64,000 bases of DNA from Heligmosomoides polygyrus polygyrus (lineage: Eukaryota > Nematoda > Chromadorea > Rhabditida > Heligmosomidae), in contig OX377202.1 of NCBI GenBank assembly GCA_947396885.1, positions 83,184,408 to 83,248,407 on the forward strand, written 5' to 3'. Positions 23,401 to 32,526 of the stretch are shown piece by piece; positions within the stretch are counted from its first letter, which is position 1, and every line of letters starts with the position of its first letter. The notes under the pieces are model-generated. The model ran no database searches, was not told where the DNA came from, and was given only the letters and a program-made list of their open reading frames with translations. The translations under genes were made by a program, and so were the position numbers.

Positions 23401-23424
23401 TGGCCGCTGCGCTTGCAATCATAA
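17296..23424 (+). CDS. BEL/Pao Pol-Env polyprotein, env truncated
   Basis: One 2042-codon frame. In order: aspartic protease with LLDTGADQSFIS near residue 147; reverse transcriptase with DVEKAFLQVRL near 504 and LYVDN (YVDD-type site) near 583; peptidase A17/RNase H region with FADASE near 745; integrase zinc site HX3-H-CX2C type near 1075-1115 (CGVEHT to HCVKCRR); integrase core Asp near 1143, DNAP near 1205 and GGFYERLIKS Glu near 1252; then a DUF5641-like C-terminal domain near 1390-1460. From about residue 1512 an env-like, phlebovirus-G2-type glycoprotein follows with a signal-like hydrophobic stretch and several membrane segments. It breaks off at 23391 and ends in a 29-bp shard of its own 5' part. 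There is no internal stop before the break. Enzymatic domains look intact; env does not. Confidence 0.92.
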   Translation: MSQLCDTRTLGKGLSKERVQDMQWEEAPPHPLSTTRPATAQWRRELAVQRPIGAQRNLTTTARQLPPKPKQAQAHACGTTASAIETASPPVNTDVSGIVLSSMKRDCVHADGENECLFERSNVLLLTGIATVRDSRRNAWRDVEILLDTGADQSFISNSLVEELGLPCKKRTDLIVYTFGTNTPKQTKCEATTLDLFDNDGVKHELCLYTTPVLTAKGKSVQLSTADVEYITQHNIRLSKGSGQSAQAPQILLGCDQLWTFLDVPSPHHTLPSGLQLVPSRLGYLLSGKQRLAQVKGSEGNEGDSNANDMSISVNSLVNFDEELDRWDKYWTIDSAGVYEFTGTKNAEKTEINAQVAKFFEDNIERRTDGYYIRFPYKENCSQLPTNKAIAQKRLYSVLEMLKKTPQLLSDYNEIFHAQQESGIIEEVADSSTAEGVITHYIPHQPVFTPQKETTKLRIVFDASAHFKGKPSLNDVLHQGPLILPELYAMLVRFRIPKFVVISDVEKAFLQVRLHESDRDATRFLWVRDLNGPLDEQNIVTFRFTRVTFGLNVSPYLLSGTIHHHLRCAVDDKTLADEIQDNLYVDNLILSATSLKEATKKSLDARKIFSEMGMNLREFLSNDSTLLHHLPEEACAKSTATKVLGIPWDSEMDTMTAGCVLPPSDATTKRTVARQIASVYDPLGWLVPLLIPAKVFQQNLWRERFSWDTQLPPDMQDKWMKIVGNIDGFQKTIPRRFSNNSEEQNLAIFADASEVAIAACGYIFTRTTSSLVIAKSKLPSIKAKTTMPKLEMNALTIATRLALSISQAVKKKAPGYPWKIYIFSDSQIVLNWLSSTRCTNLGVLVSNRLQEMRRIVSQLNKDSVTVAFGYVNTLDNPADAGTRGLTRVQMQDHFWWTGPEFLINPVENWPVTWYPLSDEDNCDNVAIMNVASVENNAVTELVDWKRYSSFSTVKRVTALVLRFLKHLMRSFSNARKKAIFERIPELNDIALNSDPLNGQEMRAARFALIRNHQLIHLTSHYRKSMENTLRLYKDTHGIWRSRGRIGRSTLDDSAKNPVFIAPNTALARRIIQEAHGTYHCGVEHTIAEVRQQYWIPKLRQQVRKISTHCVKCRRFNALPYCYPDSSDLPLQRVVRCKPFQYTGLDFFDLPPCTENGEKTKLYGCIFTCTVTRLLHLEVVRSTATNEFLNALRRFVARRGVPDSIICDNAPTFLLSANILSEQNEGVQVDVARSLAEKEIRWKHITPYAPWQGGFYERLIKSIKYAIYKALRGARQRSFDDIHTFVVEVEACLNSRPLTYQASQQEEMSSVRPIDFLQKDITLTVNLSHLENSDDDSEYYPPEILRAIQTRKQVIDALSSSYKETERFWTIWHQQYLTSLRENHRRLPTNRRLGRNIAAVGDVVLVSDPVLPRNEWKMGRITDLRKGSDGEVREAELITGTRRKIRRPVNLLIPLEVQDDEEQVQSPAVNGEHSQTPTAAPTQQQRYNLRPRTQVHYVENSTTAGKKLAKSSPKWFLFHIMLLCLFQLGSGNEMRMSCTQNGVLVHAGTSQNFEICAEHVCKAQFFEKDPHLVRFPPEITIHHHNVILKWYTGSQLATMETECPAVDFCSSIDCWMCLSVLLNPECWPLGAISVLALILYSVIAILYLLLYVPMTIGKPIRIMLKGIRIWLTLTLRCSRYCLTRICKKLCRAPRPAQDARLAAALAIIMFFLQIPSRASSCQELNILEHRSTVCRIRNGMELCSIALSEVMKISTFKQEACLRLTHNSTLVANVKIRWKGLYLHCNQETMYFTRSADLKVLTSKRCPHMGSCSGLKCAAVNSSSLIPELEEANSYPGRTGCLESCGGPGCDCFYLSSGCLFFRVFATPKTRKIYEIFRCVRWTEQVKLEVEIENGNGRLCKQQFVVQTIPNVPVELPQFKITLTSLSLPPTPALASTFITDGIDTAIWNTHLSPVLHCGTRTDAQAMNCTLHDKCKCTGAESTVNCDCAPLNIEEEFAQISLKVPVKTAFWELTRSNSTSVIAKIPHLVSAEIIFAWPLRLQS

Positions 23425-23522
23425 TGTCGACGTCCTTTGAATCTCCTTTTTTTCTTTTTCGTCTTTTTGCTCGTATCTACCATGGCCGGCGCTACATCTT
23501 TAAAGTCCCATAAGTCGCTCTT
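23392..23522 (+). other. Rearrangement junction made of element shards
   Basis: After env stops at about 23391, 23397-23426 repeats env 22390-22419. Next, 23427-23522 repeats the gag leader and first codons (16087-16182). Then the primer-binding site and an LTR follow in opposite orientation. This is a patchwork and not a normal 3' end of the element. Confidence 0.85.
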
Positions 23523-23539
23523 TCCCGGCCGATGCACCA
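23522..23539 (-). promoter_or_regulatory. Primer-binding site, matches 3' end of tRNA-Gly
   Basis: On the minus strand TGGTGCATCGGCCGGGAA directly follows the LTR end. Its complement ends CCGGCCGATGCACCA, the 3' end of eukaryotic tRNA-Gly(GCC) with CCA. This fixes the LTR orientation as minus and its end at 23540. Confidence 0.8.
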
Positions 23540-24019
23540 TAAAATGGATCAGTGGTTCAGCTTGAACTTATAGCACTTCTGCCACACACGAAAATCGACC
23601 GATGGTTTATTCGATACCTCAAACTTGGGTAATTAAACCAGTGATAAATAAGTGATTAAAGAAATTATACGTAAGTTCAAAAAATAAGGCACAAATAGAT
23701 GCTTGAATGGATGGATAAGATTAAGTGAAAGGTCAGCGCATAGCTAAAGAGAGCAAGAACTAGGGGAAGTTAAATAAGAATAAGAAACACTGAGAAGAAA
23801 AATTAATAAGCATGAGGCGCCGCGCTGTGCACTGAAGAGAAGATGTTGACTGAAGCGCATGCCGCCGTACTTATAGGACCGTTGGCATTTGCTTCGCGAG
23901 ATGAAGAGATAGATAGCGCGGCGCGAAATGCTACAACGACGGCTGGCATGAGAAAATGACTTAACATTTGCAAACTACTTTACAAAAATTAGATCATTTA
24001 ATCGCGTGGATCCGCGATA
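23540..24019 (-). repeat. BEL/Pao LTR, second copy, with primer-binding site
   Basis: It is homologous to 12174-12657 and in the same (minus) orientation. It begins TATCGCGGATCC, has CCTATAAGTACG, an SL1 copy at 23618-23639 and AATAAA, and ends ATTTTA next to the primer-binding site. By position it is a 5' LTR, yet the sequence beyond the primer-binding site is an inverted gag leader. The two LTRs differ at many sites, so they are not a freshly made pair. Confidence 0.85.
23618..23639 (-). promoter_or_regulatory. Exact SL1 spliced-leader sequence in the second LTR
   Basis: Identical 22 nt to 12253-12274, again followed by GTATCGAATAAACC, so donor and pairing partner are kept. Flanking LTR sequence on the upstream side has diverged strongly between the two copies. 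The distance from the first SL1 base to the LTR end is 100 nt. Both copies also keep a small hairpin (GTTCA, NGC, TGAAC) near the LTR end. Confidence 0.9.
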
Positions 24020-24329
24020 GGTGGGCTCGCCCGGCGTTTGAGTTATGTCTGCCCCTCAAGCAATATAGTGTCGACCGAATATCATCGTGAATTAAACCAG
24101 TAAAACAGTCTTCTATTCTGATGTAGTGCAAAGTGACTCCATGTGGTAGTCACTAGGTGGTTCAATGAGTATCCGTGAACATCAGGAGAAAAAAATACCC
24201 CCATAGCTTCGAGTTGTTTGAGAGTGCTCAAGCATAAGAGTACACATCAGAGCGACTTAACATAATGAGTTTTGCGCCACTTCTAACGTGACGTGTGACG
24301 CCATTACAAGGTCAACTTCGGAGGCGGAT

Positions 24330-25440
24330 GGAACTGATTTCTTCTTATCCTTCTGCTGAGCGTTTAGTCCCGCGCAGTCGTAGAGTGCGTTTCCACCTCA
24401 TTACCAAAGGCGTCGTCTCGCGTGGGGCCGCCTCCAGGAGTTCTCTCTTGATGGCGCTCTTCCAACCTTGCCTTGAGACTCCTCTCGGACGCCTTCCGGT
24501 TGCCTGAAAATCTAGGACTAACCTTATCGGTGATACTCTGGTCTCCTGAGTAGGTGATGCTACTTCTTCCTCCGGGAAAACCTCCACGTCGCGAACGGTT
24601 TTCAGGGCAGGTCTTCGCACCATTACATGGTCCACGTTCGTCCTTCTTCCTCCGCTAGCTTCGCTATTACATCCCTCGTAAAGAAGGTGCTACAGACAGC
24701 CACGTCGTTTGTGACAGCAAGGTCGGATATTCCTCGAATTTTCTTTTTCTGTCCGAGTTGACAAAGCCGGCCTTTTACCTCAACGTACTCCAATCCTCGT
24801 CTGCCAATTCCCACGTGCCCGTTCATTTTCTTGCTGTGGATAGATAGTCGACTCCTTTAACGGACCTTATGATCTCATCAGACGTGAGATAGAAGTCATC
24901 CTTGTCGTTTCATCCTATCTGCGGATCACGATGGTAAAATAATCCCCTTTTACCCAGTCGTAGTGACATGGTGCGGCCATTTATCCATTCGGCAGCAGCT
25001 ACTGAATCCCTGAGGAACTACTGCCCTTACTCCGCTCCTCTTGGTGTTCTTCCCATTGTAAAACAGCTCAACCCCCTTTTCAGTATTCCTGGCTTCGTCC
25101 CTTTCCATCGCGTTTCCAGCAGACAGAGGACTCTATCCTTCTGCGCTTCATCAGGTCAGCAACTTCTCCGGATCTTCTGGTCAGTGTTCCCACATTCACT
25201 CTCCCTATTCGAACTGGCTTCTTTGGCCGAGGTCGTTCAGGCCTCGATAGCCCTTGCATACTGACCGAAGAACTCGGTCGAGAGCTCTACGCTCCACTTC
25301 ATAGTCGTCCTAGCCTTTACAGTGCCTATCAGTGTGGACCTAGAGTTGGATTCGCTTCTATTTTCGCACTTTTTGCTGAGCATGGCGTGCCGGAACCTGT
25401 GAACTCCCTTGTCACCCGTAAGCAGTTCGTATCGCTCCCT
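24330..25440 (-). pseudogene. RTE retrotransposon fragment with internal deletion
   Basis: Read on the minus strand it matches the RTE at 52.8-56.1 kb. The 5' part near 25390 (GGCACGCCATG) and endonuclease blocks (MNGHVGIGRRG, VCSTFF, HVMVRRPALKTVRDV) are followed directly near 24555 by the C-terminal block (IRLVLDF, GRRPRG) and the 3' end. About 1.9 kb covering the reverse transcriptase has been deleted. Frameshifts break the endonuclease part further. It ends in an AGAAGGATAAGAAGAA tail. Confidence 0.85.
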
Positions 25441-26990
25441 TCTTGACTTCGAGGTGTAGTAGTGCAGTGGTTCAGACTTTGCTAGGAGGCTTCCGGAAAA
25501 CTGCCCAACTCCTTTTCAGCTTGGGAGACTTTACCGGACCCTCCATTACTATGCGACGTTTTTAAAGACGGAATCAGTTACCAGTATAAGAAAAGAATTG
25601 CGAATAACCAAAACAATGCCTCGATCGCCTAAAGGTTTCAGGAGCAGGACCTCTGCAAAACTGCGTGTGAGGATGAAAATACAAAATCAAGACATCGTTC
25701 CTCAACAACACAGTCAAAGGTAGTCAAGTCATCAATTCATTTTTGATTCACATTTAAGGGCCTTCGATTTATCAAAAAGTCATCATTTCATTTTTGCTTC
25801 ACATCTAAGGGACTGATGTGTTATTTCGGTCTTAACAGTAGACAGTAGACAACAACACATCGAAGCGCTATTCTGTGGTGTTTCAATGTTTCGTACCCCA
25901 GTGCTTTCTTAACCCAAAAAAGATGCTCCTAACTTCTGAATACAGTATGAGTGTCGCAAAGGAATTTGTCCTCTAAACAAAAGGGTTTCTGTTCTATGCG
26001 AATGGCACTGAAGAGCGTAGTCGGATTGGGCTATGGAACATATCATAGCCATCGGTTATGCAACATGGACGCGAATATCAGTGGGGTGATCCCGAGAAAG
26101 TGAGCTAACTTATCTCTCAATCCCAATTCGAGGAAGAGGGAAGATTTGTCACTTCGGACCGGAAATCAAACAAATACATTGGTGTGCAGTCTGCCTTGTG
26201 GCAACGGTTTGAGGGACCTTTCTTAAATCACCATATCATGTGTAATCGGCGCGATGAGTCTTTCTTCTTCGATCATTTACGGTCAAATGGGGAAGTGAAT
26301 CCTAGCGACTAGGACGTTCTACTTTCGTGTTCAAGGCCGAAGCCGTCAACCAAAGGTTTGTCGGCAACTAGGAGGCTGCCCGTCCATGTCTGATAAATCG
26401 AGTACTCTAATTTACCCGAATGTTTGATTTCACTATGGGTGGCATGTGCATAAATAATTGTTTATAACTTTTTGCATAAAACCACAATATCACAATAAAT
26501 CTGATCGTTTTCATGCTATGGTAAGTTCTATTTTAACTTGAAGGTCACACAAGTTACGCCAGGACTGTATGCTTTGGCATGAATTTAAAGCAAAATATTA
26601 CTTATGGTGTAAGGAAGTAGAAATTGTTGGGCAAAAAAGTGAAATGCGCATCGGGTCATGCGAAAATAAAGACTATTCTTCCCGTGTGTAGCACCCATTT
26701 TAGGTAATTTGCCCTCTGAAATATAATAACTCTAGAAATTTTGTTACAACTAAAGAGTAAATTAATTGCGATCATTCAAAGACCATGTGCATCTAACTAA
26801 AACACTTCATACGGTAAATAAAATCTATTGGGTAGACTACAGTGGAGATGCAAATACTTCTAAAAAATTTAAATTGTTGTCTTCTAGAGTGCGCAGCAGA
26901 AAAGCAGCCAAGACGATGGAAGAAAGAGGAGGAGCATATTTCTTCAAGTGTTTAGGCACAAGGTGAATTTTGAGGAGTGAGATGCTTATT
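25441..26990. other. No recognised gene
   Basis: AT-rich. A short imperfect repeat (CATTTTTGATTCACATTTAAGGG and CATTTTTGCTTCACATCTAAGGG) lies at about 25737-25812. Nothing else is identifiable. Confidence 0.4.
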
Positions 26991-26994
26991 TGGC

Positions 26995-27210
26995 AAATGT
27001 AACGACGTATCACGCACTTGCACGCTTTTTGCGCTATGCAGCGTCACTGAACCACGAAAAGCAATTTTTGTAAAGCTTAAAACTCGCTAACATCTAGGTT
27101 CAGCTGCGTACTATATCTATCTGTACGAAGTCGCTCACACTTCAATACGTACCGAATAGGATCATAAAGTTCTCTCCGGATCATAAAGTAACGTCATTGG
27201 TTTGTACTGT
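26995..27210 (+). repeat. Dispersed repeat family R1, copy 2
   Basis: Shares with 2936-3210 the CACTTGCACGC core, CAATTTTTGTAAA, CTGCGTACT, TTCTCTCCG and the end block AACGTCATTGGTTTGTACTGT (AACGTCACTGCTTTGTAATGC there). Diverged copy, non-coding. Confidence 0.55.
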
Positions 27211-28725
27211 GCAGTAGTTCTGTCCCTCAGGTCGCTCCTCCGCAACCGTTTTCATGCTCAACAGCACCAATTACAGGGCATCGTTCACACAAAATCGGTG
27301 ACAGGTCTTTCGAATCTGGAAGCCTGGTTTTCACTCACTCGTTTCTTCATATTAGATCTCCTTGTTGGTCCACATTTACTGGTTCTTCCTATTCCTCCTT
27401 TCGGGTTCCAACTCCTGGTCCATTTTATTGTTCCCCTTACTGACGCCTGCTGCTTTCCCCGTCCCTGTCCCACCTCTAGGTCCCTCCTCCCTGTTCGCTC
27501 TCCTGGTCCACTCTAGAGGTCCCTATTACTGGCTTCTGCCCTTCTCCCACCCAGTGTATGCACTGAAACGTGGAAGATGTCACCCGCCATTTCTCGACGG
27601 ACATTTCCAACGCAAAAACTTGAAACAAATAATGAGAACATGTTTCGTTCATTTCAATAGACATGACAGAGTGCTTCGCCGTGGTGGTACTCATAAAATT
27701 ATAACTCGACGTCGCGTGTGACTGGCGGAACACACATTGAGTGGTTACATCGACTGTGTAGAGTAACCGTCCACTGGATCCCTTTATCAGCACAACGATC
27801 CAGAGGCCGTAGATGAAGCACATAGCAGCGAACGTTCGTGAATGGTCCGAACATTGCAAACATTTTTTTTTAAATAGTGGGAAAAATATCGCACAAGACC
27901 GACAGCACCATTGAGAGTTCGCCCTGGGAGAACAGGGCATTCACTTTTGATTTGTATATCTTTAAATACCACTTCGGTCTATTTTAATGTCCAATTTACA
28001 CCTGAGCTGTTAGCAGATTTAATCCTTCTTCCGGAGAATCCAAAGGAACAACTCACTATTAAAAATATGGCGAGTTAGCATTTCTCTTGTAGGAGAGTGT
28101 AGACGTTTTTAGGATGAGACCGAAAACTGCAAGACTGCATGTGAGGATGGGAATGTCAAAACCAAACGTAAATCTGTGTCTCGAGTGCAGAAAGTAAGTG
28201 TTGGAAATTGCTGTCATTACAATAATATTGTAGAAATGTAGGAAGGGAATGCACTCCCTTTTCAAAACTGCAAAAATTCGTTATGTAGAAGCGAAAGGAC
28301 AAAACAAAAACATAGATTCTTCTTTGAGGGCTGGAAGTGACAGAAAACATTGTTACAATTTTAAATTTGGGAATTTCCTTTACAGAAGGCTGGCCAACTT
28401 GTCCACAAAATCAGCAACAGCTTACACTTATCTAGAAAAGCATGCATGTAGTAAGATAAGATAGAGGAGCAGCGGCATGTTAAAGCAAACGAAAAGAGTG
28501 CTAGACCCAATAAGCCAGCAAACGCTTAAAGATTAGAAATTATGTAGTGGCTTTGAAACTTTCATAACATAGTTAAAATGTACTTTTTCAGAAGGACACA
28601 GATAATCAGGAAAAGACAGCATTGCCCATACCAGTAAGGGAGAAGAAAGTGAGTAAGTTAGGGGTATCGATAGAACTGTTGACGTCTACAGGCTTCTACA
28701 TACGCACACAGTTTCGAAGTTATGC
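27211..28725. other. No recognised gene
   Basis: Pyrimidine-rich sequence at 27340-27560 gives long but low-complexity frames. The rest is AT-rich with nothing identifiable up to the gap. Confidence 0.4.
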
Positions 28726-28925
28726 NNNNNNNNNNNNNNNNNNNNNNNNNNNNNNNNNNNNNNNNNNNNNNNNNNNNNNNNNNNNNNNNNNNNNNNNNNN
28801 NNNNNNNNNNNNNNNNNNNNNNNNNNNNNNNNNNNNNNNNNNNNNNNNNNNNNNNNNNNNNNNNNNNNNNNNNNNNNNNNNNNNNNNNNNNNNNNNNNNN
28901 NNNNNNNNNNNNNNNNNNNNNNNNN
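28726..28925. other. Assembly gap, 200 N
   Basis: Exactly 200 undetermined bases. The round number suggests a placeholder, so the true length is unknown. Frames drawn across it are meaningless. Confidence 0.98.
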
Positions 28926-28929
28926 GAAG

Positions 28930-29440
28930 AGGTGGAACAAAGATTTTTCGCCCAAATTTTGCTCAGGGGGGGGGCTATTTCGGGTGGTCTTCACTAATCT
29001 TACATTCGCTTTTGTAATTTCGGCCGACTACTGTAGGTACAGGTGAATAAGGCTGCCGAGGTCATAGTCCCCAATTTCGCCCAAACTTCGCCTAGGAGGG
29101 GGGGTTATTCGAGGTGGTAATCTGACATTCATTTTTCGTATTACACTGGAGTCTGGGCTAAGTCGGCGACCACGACCTAATTCATCCACACATACCGTAG
29201 CTTACCGTATTCCAGCGTAAAACGAAAAACGGATGTCAGATTCGTGATCAGCATCCCAAATAACCCCTAAGCGAAGTTTAGGCGAAATCGGCGATTACGA
29301 CCTCGGCAGGCATAGTTACCAGTACCTACAGTAACCTACCGTAATCAGCCAAAATTTCAAAAACAGATGTCACATTCGGGCTCAGCACGCAAAGTAACTC
29401 CCTGGGCCAAATTCGGGAGAAAAATTTTTCGACTTTTCCT
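28930..29440. repeat. Imperfect foldback sequence beside the gap
   Basis: Left arm blocks TTTTTCGCCCAAATTTTGCTC, TTACATTCGCTTTTGTAATTT and TAGGTACAGGT are mirrored in the right arm by CCAAATTCGGGAGAAAAATT, AAAATTTCAAAAACAGATGTCACATT and AGTACCTACAG. The centre is near 29190, where TACCGTAGCTTACCGTA occurs. Such a hairpin of about 500 bp is a plausible cause of the assembly break. Confidence 0.65.
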
Positions 29441-29629
29441 CGACCTCTGGAGTCGTGAAAGTGCAATAGTGCCGAATTTTGTGCTTACTCAAGCAGTGTA
29501 ATTACTTTTCCTAAGACACTCTTCAAGGATAATTTTTTAGTTCAAAAAGTCCGTAGCTATCCCAGAGGGAAGAGCAGAGTTTCACTCTGCCTGTTGGATA
29601 ACGGCGGCAAAATCGAAAGTGAACTATTC

Positions 29630-29862
29630 TAAGGCCTATGTCATACCATCGCTCACCCCGAGCGAAGCCTAATGATAAGCTCCCATATCGATCACGCGAA
29701 GCGATGAGTCGATACGGGAGCCTATCATTAGGCTTCGCTCGGGTGTAGCGATGGTATGACATACAATACCGCTCAAATTCTTTGCAAAGAGGACGCTTTG
29801 CGACGGATTAATCCGTCACAAAGCGTCCTTTTTGCAAAGAATTTGAGCGATATTGTAGGCCT
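29630..29862. repeat. Palindromic MITE, family P1 copy 2, interrupted
   Basis: The arms GGCCTATGTCATACCATCGC and its mirror GCGATGGTATGACATA are the same palindrome as 5954-6064. The right end is split by the 92-bp insertion at 29764-29855 and resumes as TAGGCCTAA. Confidence 0.85.
29764..29855. mobile_element. 92-bp hairpin MITE nested in the P1 palindrome
   Basis: A near-perfect hairpin: CAATACCGCTCAAATTC at the left end, GAATTTGAGCGATATTG at the right end, meeting at GACGGATTAATCCGTC in the middle. TA stands at 29762-29763 and 29856-29857. Removing one TA plus the insert gives GACATAGGCC, exactly the uninterrupted sequence of copy 1, which proves a TA-targeted insertion of the Tc1/mariner kind. 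Confidence 0.92.
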
Positions 29863-31244
29863 AAATGACGACATACTGATGTAGCTGCCAAGAGGACCCT
29901 TTCTTAAAACGTTCCCGCAGAATGACAAAAAAGATGATTGGCAAAGGAAAAGTCAAAATTATATTTTCCTTTAGAAAAAGATGGTTTTAATTTGGTTGGA
30001 CGACGCTTATTGAAAATTTAAATACGTCTAACCTTGTTTAATAAATGCCTATTCCATTCCCAAAGGAGTTAAGATACAAATTATAAAGTGTTCAGTTTAG
30101 ATGAAACGAGTGCGGGCTAAGCGAAAATCATGCACATCGTCATAGTGTTTCAATCTCACTTCGATACGTGCACGTAACGTTTTCACGACGCGATTTCATA
30201 CGAGAAAGCTTGGCAGTGAGACATAGAAATAGGAGAAAAGGACCTCTACTAATCGGAGGGAGGCACATAGTAATCTGCGTCTCCAATCACTTGTTTAATT
30301 TCTACGAGAGCGTCAGCTGCTGTCCCATGACACGATGCCTTTGTTTTAAATGTAGGGGATATGGTTTTGTGGCATGGGGTAAGGTCCGCAGCGGACACTT
30401 TCCAGTTGCCTCCGATAAGCATAGATGCGGAAAAAATGACGTAATTTTCCATAGAGTATATTCGAAATCTCTCCACAAACGCACTGTCTTCACCATGTAA
30501 ACAACGCGATTCAAAGAGTAAACAGAGTAGTGAGGCAAAGAAACAGTAACAAAGAGTTTTTGCAATTTTCCACAAAAAAAAATCAAAAAAAATTTTCCTC
30601 AAACGCACAGTTGTCACCGTATAAATAATACGAACTTAGAACTAACCCATCGGCGAGCTTTGGTGATGATGTTCTTTCGAGTGATAGCTATCAGTCGCCG
30701 CATGCAGCTCATATGACACCGGTCAGGTAGCGCGCTGAAACGAAGTGCGAGCGAATGCAGTGCTTGGCGGACGGCGAAAGTCTCTGAGCACCACCGACCT
30801 CGAACGACGGCAAGAAGTGAATGACCTGACGCCAGCTGATTGTGAGTACCAAGTGATACGCAACGAGGTGCCAGCGGTGAGCAATCACTGACCGCTTCGG
30901 GCTTTTCGAGCGACCGGTAACGGCAGCGTGTTTCAGTCGAAGTGAACGCGCCTGAAGACGGCCTTTCACGTAGGAACATCGGCGGGTCGACAGCAGAGTG
31001 CAGAAGGATCTTATCAACGGGTGATAGCAGCGGCGATCGCCCGGAACCACTCCCAGGAGGATCGCGACAGCACAGCCGACAGGCAGCGGTTCCGTTTACG
31101 CAAACGAGTGACGAAGAACTGTGAAGGCCAGACGCGCTGGCATCGATCTGCGGAGACGGACTTTCCCTGCTGTCCGCTGACGCGCCGTCTCGTCAGAAAT
31201 CACACGTGAATCGCCGCTTCTATAGGGCGACACCTCTCCTGTTG
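29863..31244. other. No recognised gene; GC-rich island and one candidate frame
   Basis: A minus-strand frame at 30249-30617 has a protein-like C-terminal two thirds (residues 40-122) but no motif I recognise. From 30650 to 31210 base composition rises to clearly GC-rich with several overlapping frames on both strands, none convincing. Confidence 0.3.
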
Positions 31245-31274
31245 CAATGAACAACTAGGCAAGTGTAGGCAGTA

Positions 31275-31355
31275 GGCACAACCACAGCTCTATACTGTAC
31301 ACTAGTAAGACCTATTCAGCATTACTTGTGTACAGTATAGAGCTGAGGTTGTGCC
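31275..31355. repeat. 28-bp stem hairpin with 25-nt loop
   Basis: Arms 31275-31302 and 31328-31355 pair with a single mismatch (GGCACAACC to TGTACAC against GTGTACA to GTTGTGCC). Weaker pairing continues outward (AACAAC, AGTGT). The size fits either a tiny MITE or a pre-microRNA-like fold. Which one cannot be told from a single copy. Confidence 0.6.
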
Positions 31356-31582
31356 CACACTTCAACGTTGTTGTTTATATCTTTGGTCAGTTTTTCCTAC
31401 GTTATCACACTGCTTCACCGCATCATTATATGTTATGCCCGTGCATGACGCAAACGAGGAAAGAGATGACCACAAGCTATCTGCAGTACATAGCGCCCGC
31501 ACTCAAACCGCCAAAAGTAGAATGCGTACCGCTTGCCGTAAGTGGGTTGTTATAAGCCGACCTTCATCCTTGAAAGTGGACA

Positions 31583-31600
31583 CGACTGTTTGTAGTACAT
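31583..31600. repeat. 18-bp target site duplication, left copy
   Basis: CGACTGTTTGTAGTACAT is repeated exactly at 32527-32544 and brackets the RTE fragment at 31601-32526. Confidence 0.9.
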
Positions 31601-32526
31601 TATTTTCAGTAGCGTTTGTCCCGCTTGGTGGCGGGGTCCGCTCTTCTGGTGTGGTGACGCCATTTCTCCCGATCAAATGCTTGATCAGGATGCACACCAG
31701 CTATCTTAAAGTCCAAGTACAACGTATCTAGCCAACGTTGCTTCTGGCTTCCCCTGGGCTGCTTTTCAGGGACCTCAAAGTTCAGGCCAATCTTACGGAC
31801 GGTGTCGTCGTTAGCGCGAAGGACATGGCCGTACCATCGAAGACGAGCTTCGCGCAACTTCTCGGCTATCGGGGCGACACCGAACCTCTGTCGTATGGCG
31901 TCGTTGCGAATGCGGTCCAAACGCGTAACACCAGCCGTTCACCGTAGCATTTTCGGCTCCATTATACTGAGGCGGATTTCAATCTCCTTCGTCACGGGCC
32001 AGCACTCAGCACCGTACGTCGCTACTGGGCGGACTACTGTTCTATAAACCTTTGATTTGAGGTGCTCAGGTATTGTCCTGTCGCAAAGCACCCCAGTCAG
32101 CGAGCGCCATTTGGACCAGGCTGCACTCACGCGTGCGTTCACCTCCAACTTTATGCTGCCATCGGACGTGATCGCTGATCCGAGATACTTGAAAGATGTC
32201 ACTCGTGAGAGCTCAGCACCATTGATCTTGATAGATCCGTGCTCAACCACATCCGTCGTCAAGTATTCCGTCTTTTTGACGTTTAGCTGGAGACCGAACA
32301 ATGCCAAGCGATCGCATCACGCCTGTGCCTGTCGCTCGAGTTCAGCTTTGTCTTCACAGGGAAGCATGACGTCATCGGCATACAGCAACGTCCAAGGTGC
32401 CGCCATCTGGAGATCTCGTGATATTGCATCTATCACGACGACGAAGAGCAGTGGGGATAGCACAGATTCTGAGGCACCCATACAGAGATGGGAAATTCCG
32501 TCGTGATGCCCGGTGGCGCTCGCACT
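31601..32526 (-). pseudogene. 5'-truncated RTE retrotransposon with target duplication
   Basis: Read on the minus strand it begins inside the reverse transcriptase just before VLSPLLFVVVIDA. It contains LLYADDVMLP, a thumb region with SAAWSKWRSLTGVL, and the C-terminal block RLRWYGHVLRAN to ADPATKRDKRY. The frame is the same throughout but is cut by two TGA stops (32317-32319, where the family has Trp, and 31939-31941). The perfect 18-bp repeat on both sides is the signature of target-primed reverse transcription with 5' truncation. It represents a third RTE type, distinct from those at 43 and 53 kb. Confidence 0.92.

Noticed and set aside
28622..29017. Long frames at the N run.
   Set aside because: They are open only because undetermined bases contain no stop codons.
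30249..30617. A 122-codon minus-strand frame with protein-like composition.
   Set aside because: No motif, no paralog in the window and no clear start or splice signal; kept only as a note in the intergenic entry.
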